From: DASQPA01 sp963757335
GTDB lineage: Bacteria > Acidobacteriota > Thermoanaerobaculia > Multivoradales > UBA5704
Reading direction: 5' to 3'
Assembly: GCA_963757335.1 (NCBI GenBank)
Contig: CAVWRJ010000024.1
Location: 248,001-312,000 of the forward strand
DNA length: 64,000 bases
The notes beneath the pieces were generated by a model that saw only the letters and a program-made list of their open reading frames with translations, had not been told where the DNA came from and searched no databases. Position numbers and translations under genes: made by a program. Below, piece after piece: positions 56,618 through 64,000 of the stretch (the first letter of the stretch is position 1; each line of letters begins with the position of its first letter).

Positions 56618-59600
56618 ATGGCACCGGTCAAACCCATGCTCGACGGCGTCGAGCTCCCCCAGGCGCAGCGGATCGCTGCCGAGGACCAGGAGGTCCTCGC
56701 GCAGCACGCCGTGCCGGCCCTGGAGGGCGACTTCCTCCAGGACCTGGGGCGGCGCGCGACCCGCGTCGCGCTCGCCGGGGTGATGACCGGGCCAGCGGCG
56801 GCCGGCGATTTGAAGGGGCTCCGCGAGAAGTTCCGCGCCGCCCAGCCGGTCCCCTTCGTCTCCGACATCGGGACCGCCACGAGCGTCGACCAGGTGCTGA
56901 TCGAGGAGCTCGGGGTGCGCGAGCTGGCCGGCCGGCCGGCGCGCTTCGAGTACGCGCTCGCTCTCCGCGAGTTCACCCCGCCGCCCGCGGTGACGACCGA
57001 GGTGCCGCCGGTGATTCCGCCGCCGCCGGTGCTCGACGAGGTCGGCACTCTGATCGTCGAGGTGATCGTCACCGGCCGGCCGGACTTCGACTTCAGCCTC
57101 GTCGCGGTGACGGTCGACGGCACCGACGCCAAGGGCAACCCGGTGTCGCGCACCCTTACGAACCGCGCTGCCAATCTCTGGACCGAGGCCGGTTTCCCGC
57201 CCGGCACCTACACCGCCAAGGCGGTGGTGGCGGCGCCTCCGGCGATGTCCGGCTCGGCCGCGGCGGCGGTCCGGCCCGGCCAGACCACCCAGGTGACGAT
57301 CACCCTCGCCCCCGGCGCCCTGATCGCCCATGCCTTCGTCGTCCACTACTGGTTCGACAAGGCGTTCGTCGAGCCCTGCCTGCGCGAGGTGCTGCGGCGG
57401 GTGGCGGCCTACTCGGACGCCCACCCGGACGAGAAGTTGGTGATCGTCGGCCATACCGACCTCGTGGGGAGCGACGAGTACAACCAGTCGCTCTCCGAGC
57501 GCCGGGCGCGGGGCTGCTTCGCCTATCTGACCTTCGGCCGGGATCGGACGGCGGCGACCGCCGAGTGGAACGAGCTGCGCAAGACCTGGAATCACGCCCT
57601 GCCGAGCGTCCAGGACTCCTGGGGCACCCGCGAGGTGCAGTACCTCCTCCAGGACCTCGGCCACTACACCGGCAACATCGACGAGGTCCACGGTCCGGCG
57701 ACGGACGCCGCCATCCGCGCCTTCCAGACCGACAGCGGCCTGCCGCCGAACGGCACGCTCGACGAGGCGACCTGGCAGAAGATGGTCGCGGCCTACATGG
57801 AGCAGGACTCCCTGGCTCTTCCCGAGGCCCGCTTCCTCAAGAACGCCAACCCCGCCAAAGGCTGCGACGGCGGCATCGTCAAGTGGCTGGGCGCCGGCGA
57901 GCAGGCGCCGGTCAAGAACACCCAGGACGCCTGGCGCCCCAACCGGCGGACGGAGCTCCTCTTCGTCGCGACCGATCACTTTCCCTGCCCGGTGGCGCCG
58001 CCGGTGACTCTCGACCTCCCGGCCGTCGCCGGGGGAGGCGCCGGACCCGCGACCTGGTGCCTGGGGCTGGGCAACCCTGGCCCTAACCCTAACCAGCGCT
58101 ACTGCTTCGCCACCCGCGATCCGCAGCAGCAGGACAAGTGGCTGGTGACCCCGGCCGAGCCGGGGAAGGTCCACGCCCAGGGGACGATCACCTTCGACGA
58201 TGGCACGCCGGTCGCCAATGCCCGCTATACCCTCCTGGCGCCGGACGGCGAGTTCCTGCACACCGATGCCAGCTGGCAAGGCCGACCTCGGCGAGCGCCC
58301 GAAAGGCGAAAAACGCGGCCGGGGGATCCCCAATCGGGCCGGCGCCGACGGTGGCTTCAGCTATCCCAAGGAGACCCTGGAAGGGGTCTACATCCTGGAG
58401 ATCCTCGGGTTGACGGCGCCCCAGGTGGCGCGCTCCACCGACGAGGCGGCCGACGATGCGATCGGCAACGTCGTCTGCTTCCGGCTCGACGCCGCCCCGC
58501 CGGCCCCGACCTCGGCCCCGGTCCAGGAGGGCCTGGTCACGGCCCCCGGCCCGGCCGCTCCGGCGGGGAAGGGCGGCATCGTGCAGTCCGCCCCGGCGCC
58601 GCAGACTCCGGTCGACCCGCAGCTCACGGCGCCCGCGACCACGGTAATGGTGAAGCGGAGCTACACGAACCCCGGCCGCCTGCCGATCACCCTCCACACC
58701 AGCCACCACTTCCGGCGCGACGGGACGCTCAGCCGCTCCGATACCACCACCATTAAGCTGTTCACCGCGCGGACCGGCGGCAGCGAGCTGCAGTTCAACG
58801 GTACCGACAACGTCTTCTCCGGCGGCCGTCTCTCCGCCACGGGCGGGGTGCAGCTCTTCGCCGAGAGCGCTACGCCGAGCAACACGGCCGGCGAGTACGT
58901 CCTCACCCTCACCCTCGCCGCCGGCTCGACCCCGGTGGGGCCGCCGGCGACCCTCGCTCTCACCGCGGTGCGGTTGACTCTCGACCTCTTCGCGAGCCCC
59001 GCCTCCCCCAACACCGCGCCCGTGGCCCTGCCGCAACCGCCCAATCCAGCCCCGGCCGCGGGGACCGCCACCGACAAGTGGTTCGGCGGCCGGGCGGTGA
59101 GCCAGCAGGATGCCGGGGGGAGCCAGGAGCGGGCGAAGCTCGTCGTCGCCCGGGCGGAGCCGTTCGACTTTGCCGGGAACCTCGTCCTGCGCCAGGTGCA
59201 GGTCACCGGCACCACCCTCGGCAAGCCGGCGAACCGGCTGCGGCTGTTCGACAACGCCATTCCGACCGCGGGCGAGACGGCGCACAACAACCCGTTCTCA
59301 TTCGCCGCCCCCGGCATCCTGGGCCAGACCTTCTTCGTCGAGGGCACGACCCTCAGCGGCTCGCCCCGCGACACCGGCTTCGAGCTCGGCATCGACGGCG
59401 GCGAGGCGGATGGCGACAGGGTGGCGCTCACGGTCGGCGTGGGAGCGACGATCACGATCGCAGCGGCGCTCCGCGCGGTAGTGGTCAAGAAACCGAACAC
59501 CAGCCCAGCGCGCCAGCTCCTCACCCTGCGGACGACCAGCGCTGTCAACCGTGCGGCGACCCTTACCCGCTCGGGCAACACCGGTGCCATCCAGCTCTTC

Positions 59601-61676
59601 GACGCCCTCGTCAACGGCAATCCGATCGTCTTCGACGGGGCGAACCAGGCGACGATCCCGGGCAACGGCCTGGCAGCCGGGGTGCAGCTCTTCGCTGCGG
59701 GGGTGGCGGCGAGCGCTACAGTGGACGACTACCAGCTCACCCTGACCCTAGGTTCCGGCAATCCGCCCGCCGGAGTGCCGACGACCGCCAAGCTCACCGC
59801 GGTCGAACTCACCCTGAACGTGGCCCTGAGCCGCACCGCTCCGGGTATTAACCCGACCGTGATGACCGCCGCCGACAAGCTGGCGATCGGACGTTTCGTT
59901 CAGGTGGCGGACTTGAATTCGAGCCACGAGCGGGCGATCCTGACCGTCCTCCCGCCGGTCCCCGCCGGGTTCTCCGCCAACCTGGTCTTGACCGCGCTCA
60001 CCCCGGCGGTACAGCTGTTCGCCAGCGAGATCCCGGCCGACGGCCAGGCCCCCCTCGTTTCACCTCATACCTTCCCGAGCGTCCTCACGACGGTGGGTCC
60101 CGGCGGCGCACCGTTCTTCGTCGAGGCGAACGCCGCCAGCGCCGCGGCCCGCGACACCGGCTTCCAGCTCGGCATCGCCGGCCTCGAGAACGACGGCGAT
60201 CGGGTGCCGATGACGGCGGTGCAGCTCGACGTCGCCGGAGACAACCTCGCGGCGACCCCGGCCCTCGCCGCCGTCCGCTTCGGCCTCTGGGACAACGCCT
60301 ACGACGCCGCGGGCAACGTGCGCGCCGACTTCATCGACAACGACCGGCGGCGCATCCATTTCCGGATCGCCGACCCTGCCGCCGGAGCTCCCATCCAGCT
60401 GGCATGGAAGACGCTCAAAGCCGACCTGACGGACGACGACGCGCCCGCTCAGCAGCTGCTCACCCTGCCAGCGGTAGCCGGGAGCCCAGGCCGGTTCGTA
60501 TCGCCGGGCGTCATGCTGGTCAGCGGCGACCTGGTCGGCGACGTCACCGACGCGGCGCAGCCGACCCCGCAGGCTCGCGGCACGAACGACCATCGCCTGC
60601 GCCTGGCGGCGATCGACGGCTTCGTCCGCGCCCGCTTCCAACCCTCCCCGGGCCAGTTCCACCAGATCACGGTCCCGGTCTTCGATCGCACCCCGGCGTT
60701 CACCACGACTTCGACGACCAACGTCGCCGTCGGTTCCCAGGTGGTAACGCCAGCCGCGATGTCGGGGACGGCTCCGAACGGCTCGCCCTTCGCGATCAAG
60801 GTGGGCTCGACACTCCTCATCGACAGCGGCGCCAACCTGGAGCAGGTACGGGTCACGGCGGTCACGGGGACGACCTTTACCGCCGCCTTCGCCAATGCCC
60901 ACAACGGCGCTGCCGCGCCCTTCCCGATCGCCGGCAGGAGCGAGCGGCGGCGGGTGAGTGTGCGGGTGGTGCGATACAACAACCCCGCCGATGCGACCTA
61001 CCTCTCGGCCACGGATGCCAATATCAAGGACCAGTTCGAGCATGCCAATCGGCGCTGGCGCCAGACGGGCCTGCAGGTCGATCGCCTGGCGACCCAGGAT
61101 CGGCAGATCCCGGCCGGAGCGCTCAACGCCGTCCAACGCTTCCCCTTCGTCCATCCGAATGGCGCCCAGGAGCAGGCGGTCTTCGGCGACCTCGTGCCGA
61201 TCACGCCGGACAACACCCTGACGGTGGTCTTCGTCCACCTCGACCCAGCGGACGGCGTGAACGCTTACGCCGCGATCCTGCAGACTCTCCCCGCCCCTGT
61301 GCCCGCCGGCGGTACCGCGGCCATGGACGACCGCTTCTTCATCTTCGTCAACAGCCGTCTCGACCCCAATTTCGAGACCCTCGCTCATGAGCTGCATCAC
61401 GTACTGTTCAACCGCTTCGACGGCCCTGCGGACAGGAGGTTCTTCACCTTCAACACGACGGCGCCCAACAATTTCGGGCTTGCGCTGCCGGACGTGCGGG
61501 TATACCGGCGCATCCAGACCCTGCACACCGCCGATCCGAACAACGACCCGAACGACGACAACACGTTCAACTGGCAGCGCCGGCAGCGCACGGCGGGCCT
61601 GCGCTTCCCGGTCGCCGGCAACTTCAACCCCGCGGCGACGGCGACGACCGGCAACCGGTTCACCGGCGACTTCTAG
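56618..61676 (+). CDS. Giant injection-system protein: hub-like domain, OmpA split by PG-binding domain, beta repeats, C-terminal HELHH zincin (frame break near 58280)
   Basis: About 1,685 residues after one +1 correction near 58280. Order: residues 5-125, paralogue of the 55554 protein; Pro-rich linker; 145-235, Ig-like; 238-300, first half of OmpA (VIVGHTDLVGSDEYNQSLSE); 335-395, peptidoglycan-binding domain (WGTREVQYLLQDLGHYTG); 405-450, second half of OmpA (GEQAPVKNTQ, NRRTE). So the PG-binding domain seems inserted into OmpA. From about 500 to 1,550, repeated beta-rich units occur (RDTGFELGIDG and RDTGFQLGIAG; GGVQLFAES and AGVQLFAAG). Near the end TLAHELHHVLFNRFDG (codons 61385-61399) is a zincin-type HExxH. 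A wall-binding anchor and/or peptidase effector is inferred. Confidence 0.68.
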
Positions 61677-61691
61677 AAGAGGCCAAGAGAC

Positions 61692-62102
61692 ATGGACGAA
61701 CCTGAGACGGTGAAAACGGACATCCTGACGATCGTAGGGGGGCATTTCAATCCGGCCGCCCTCGGCCCCGAGGCCTACGAGGCGACCCTCGCCAGGGTGC
61801 GCTCCCGGCCAGACGAGTACCTGGATGCCTTCGAGGAGATGTTCTCGGGCGTCCGCTTCGACCCGCAGGCCCAGTCGAGCCTCTACCTGGCAGGGTTCCT
61901 CAAGTACCTGCGGGACCTCGCCCCAGAGCGGGTGCGCAGCCTGGTCGAGCACCTGCTGAAGCAGTACGACGCAGTGCTCGTCGTCTTCGATCAGATCGCG
62001 GACAAATCGATGCTCGATCGAATGCTGCCCAGTGCCTCGGCCGATTTCCTCTTGCGTCTGAACGATCGGCGGGAAGGGCTGCAGCGGCTGCTTCAGCCCT
62101 GA
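61692..62102 (+). CDS. Small helical protein after the giant protein; possible partner or immunity protein
   Basis: A 136-residue all-helical, acidic protein (DEPETVKTDILTIVGGHF, YLAGFLKYLRDLAPERV, LLKQYDAVLVVFDQIADK). GAGG precedes the ATG, 15 bases after the giant gene. There is no signal peptide. An immunity or loading chaperone for the zincin end is a guess from position and size only. Confidence 0.5.
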   Translation: MDEPETVKTDILTIVGGHFNPAALGPEAYEATLARVRSRPDEYLDAFEEMFSGVRFDPQAQSSLYLAGFLKYLRDLAPERVRSLVEHLLKQYDAVLVVFDQIADKSMLDRMLPSASADFLLRLNDRREGLQRLLQP

Positions 62103-62114
62103 GGACAGGAAGCC

Positions 62115-63145
62115 ATGCTGACCCCCGCCTACAAGCTCACCCTCGGCCGCCAGGTCGTCGACTCGACGAGCCAGCCGCGCGCGAGCACCCTCATCGACTT
62201 GCGGGTGGAGCTCGATCTCGACACCCCGGCCGACGGCTTCACCCTGGTGCTGGGGAACGTCGGGAGCCTCGCCGCGGCCCGCGGCGACGCCGTGGCGATC
62301 GATCTGGGCTATGCCGACGGCGGCGGTTTCGAGCGGGTGATGGTCGGCACGGTGACGGCGGTCGACGCCAACCTGACGACGACCCGGGTGACCGGGGTCT
62401 CCGCGCCGCCGCCCTCCTCGCCCTCTTCGTCGAGCAGACCTTCGAGGCGAAGACCGCGGGCGCCATCGTCCGCGACCTCGCCGGCCGGGCCGTCCCAGCG
62501 GCGATCGGCGTGGCGCGGGCCGAGGCCGGCATCCTCTTCCCTCTCTACGTCGTCGACGGCCGGCGGAGCGCCTGGCACCACCTGGGCGACCTCGCCGACC
62601 TCTCTGGCTTCGACCTCTATGTCGGCGCCGACGGCAAGCTGGTCTTCGAGCGCTTCGCCGGCGGTCCGGTCGCCCATGTCTTCGAGGTCGGCAAGCACGT
62701 CCTGGCCCTCGACGTCCTGCGCACCCCACAGCTCGCCTCCCGGGTCGAGGCCTGGGGCGAGAGCCCGACCGCGAGCGCCGGCGACGACGCCGCGTCCTGG
62801 CTCACCACCGATTTCAGCGGCTCGCGCGGGGCGAGCGGGCAGGGCGGCTCGCTCCTCCTCCTCGAACGGCCGGCGCTCCGCACCCGGACCGCGGCGGCGA
62901 CCGCCGCTCTCGCTGCGCTCACCACCGTCGAGCGCCGGACTCTCCGCGGCCGGCTCACCGTCCTCGGCCGGCCCCAGGTCCACCTGGGCGACGCCATCCA
63001 CCTGCGCGGCCATGCCGACGCCTCGCTCAACACCCTCTTCCAGGTGCGGAGCGTCACCCATCGGCTGACCAAGGCCGCCGGCTTCACGACGACGATCGGC
63101 TTTCGCTCGATCGCCGTGCCGGGGAGTGGGGGAGCGGGCGCATGA
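62115..63145 (+). CDS. Phage late control D-like baseplate hub protein (frame break near 62402)
   Basis: About 343 residues after adding one base near 62402. The N-terminus, YKLTLGRQVVDST...LIDLRVELDLDTPADGFTL, and the later RRSAWHHLGDLADLSGFDLYV and HVFEVGKHVLALDV match gpD/gp27-type hub proteins. The C-terminal domain (PQVHLGDAIHLRGHADASLN) completes the hub. It overlaps the spike gene (ATGA), so two separate proteins replace the fused VgrG/Pvc8. Confidence 0.78.
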
Positions 63146-63943
63146 GCATCGTCGCCACCCTCCAGGAGATCGTCCGCCAGGAGATGCGCCGGCTGCGCGT
63201 CGCCGAGCTCGGGATCGTCGAGGCCGTCTATCCGCACGCGGCGGCGGACGACCGCGACAACTACGGCTGCGACGTCAAGCTCAAGAACAGCGGCCTGCTG
63301 CTCAAGAAAGGTGCCGATCGCGACCGGTCACATCGGTACCGCCTCCGTGCCCAACGTCGGCGACCTCGTGCTCCTGGTGTTCGACAAGGGCGACATCAAC
63401 CAGCCGATCGTCGCCGGCCGGCTCTACAACGAAAAGGAGCGGCCGCCCGAGAACCGCCCGGACGAGGTGATCTTCCGGCTGCCGCTCGCGGCGGCCGACG
63501 AGAAGACGATCAAGGCGGCAATCAAGAACCACGCCGACGCCGATCCGCCGCGCGAGATCGTCGTCGAGATGCCGCCCAAGATCACCGTTCGGATCACCGA
63601 CGGCACCGTCCGCGCCACCGCCGGCAAGACCGAGATGCGGTTGGACCAGCCGGACGGGAGCGGCGGCACGGTCACCGTCTTCGCCGGCCGCACCAAGATC
63701 ACCATGGACCAGGACGGCGACGTCACCGTCGAGGCCGCCGGGGACATGAGCTTCAAGGCGACCGGCGCCCTCTCGCTCGAAGGCCGGAGCGTCAAGATCA
63801 AAGGGCAGACGACCGCCGAGGTCGAGGCCGGAACCGACGTCACCCTCCGCGGCAGCACCGGGGCCACGGTCGACGGCGGCGCCGCCGCGACGGTCTCGGG
63901 CGCCATGGTGCAGATCCAGGGGAACACGTCGTTCTCCCCCTAA
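63142..63943 (+). CDS. gpV/VgrG-type baseplate spike protein (frame break near 63310)
   Basis: About 266 residues after one +1 correction near 63308 (AAA to AA). The OB-fold part (GIVEAVYPHAAADDRDNYGC, VPIATGHIGTASVPNVGDLVLLVF, INQPIVAGRLYNE) is typical of gp5/gpV. A repetitive beta-helix needle follows (TVFAGRTKITMDQDGDVTV, SLEGRSVKIKGQT), ending GAMVQIQGNTSFSP. The spike pierces the target envelope. ATG at 63142 overlaps the hub stop. Confidence 0.85.
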
Positions 63944-63963
63944 GGAGCCGAGAGGAAACGAGC

Positions 63964-64000
63964 ATGCCAGGACCACCGGTCAGCATCGGAGCAGCGGTCG
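63964..64000 (+). CDS. Probable PAAR-like spike-tip protein (partial, runs off window)
   Basis: Only the first 12 codons are visible: MPGPPVSIGAAV. This resembles the start of DUF4280/PAAR-like tip proteins (pattern P-P-V-x-x-G-A). GAGGAAACGAGC precedes the ATG. The position directly after the spike gene supports the call; family confirmation needs sequence beyond 64000. Confidence 0.45.
   Translation, partial: MPGPPVSIGAAV

Noticed and set aside
58072..58094. Telomere-like CCCTAACCCTAACC run
   Set aside because: It is in frame in the giant gene (encoding NPGPNPN) and occurs once; a chance low-complexity coding run.
1..64000. CRISPR arrays, tRNA or rRNA genes
   Set aside because: No repeat-spacer pattern was found (the 21-bp array has no unique spacers) and no cloverleaf or rRNA signature was recognised by eye.

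Overview
The window looks like a 64 kb piece of a high-GC bacterial chromosome. The gene repertoire suggests an Acidobacteriota bacterium, perhaps of a Thermoanaerobaculia-like lineage. This is inferred from the mix of a DUF1800/DUF1501 pair, a sortilin/VPS10-type Asp-box protein, a sulfatase-TPR fusion, a LysM-FecR protein, an IPTL-like C-terminal sorting signal and Ku/LigD repair. No rRNA or tRNA gene was seen, so the taxonomy is tentative.

Layout. 1-39 kb is mostly chromosomal housekeeping and envelope genes: a partial sigma factor, a secreted GH5 glycosidase with SLH repeats, a COG2509 FAD protein, PIN-PhoH, a Ca2+/H+ antiporter, an EamA transporter, a DUF4258/YgiT toxin-antitoxin pair, an L,D-transpeptidase, LigD and Ku, FdhD, a BON lipoprotein, an IPTL-like surface protein, a sulfatase-TPR lipoprotein, MarC, a very large LamG protein, an M23 peptidase, an HEVAH peptidase, a VPS10 protein, a LysM-FecR protein, DUF1501/DUF1800 and an S9 peptidase. 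38.1-38.4 kb is a 21-bp minisatellite. 39.1-49 kb is an accessory island with a VapBC-like pair, a small Cys-rich secreted protein and a five-gene, translationally coupled type I restriction-modification operon (hsdM-hsdS-AlbA_2-hsdR-YgjP, minus strand) with its own promoter and terminator.

49.8-64 kb (plus strand, running off the right edge) is the structural operon of a contractile injection system (CIS) or phage-tail-like particle. In order it has a terminator-like protein, sheath, tube, tail-assembly-chaperone-like protein, a disordered protein, a hub-associated protein, a coiled-coil protein, a giant multidomain protein, a small helical protein, a gpD-like hub, a gpV-like spike and the start of a probable PAAR-like tip. 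No capsid, portal or terminase gene is seen. The giant protein (about 1,685 residues) is the standout. It joins a domain paralogous to another gene of the operon, an OmpA domain apparently interrupted by a peptidoglycan-binding domain, long beta-rich repeats and a C-terminal HELHH zincin motif. It could be a wall-anchoring component, a loaded effector, or both.

About thirty single-base frame disruptions occur in otherwise intact genes, most of them corrected by removing one base, and they are heavily concentrated in the restriction operon. Motifs on both sides of each break are intact, which points to consensus sequence errors rather than old pseudogenes. Affected genes are reported as single CDS with the break given. 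Three copies of a roughly 44-bp REP-like repeat, one inside a 21-bp inverted-repeat element, are scattered through the window.
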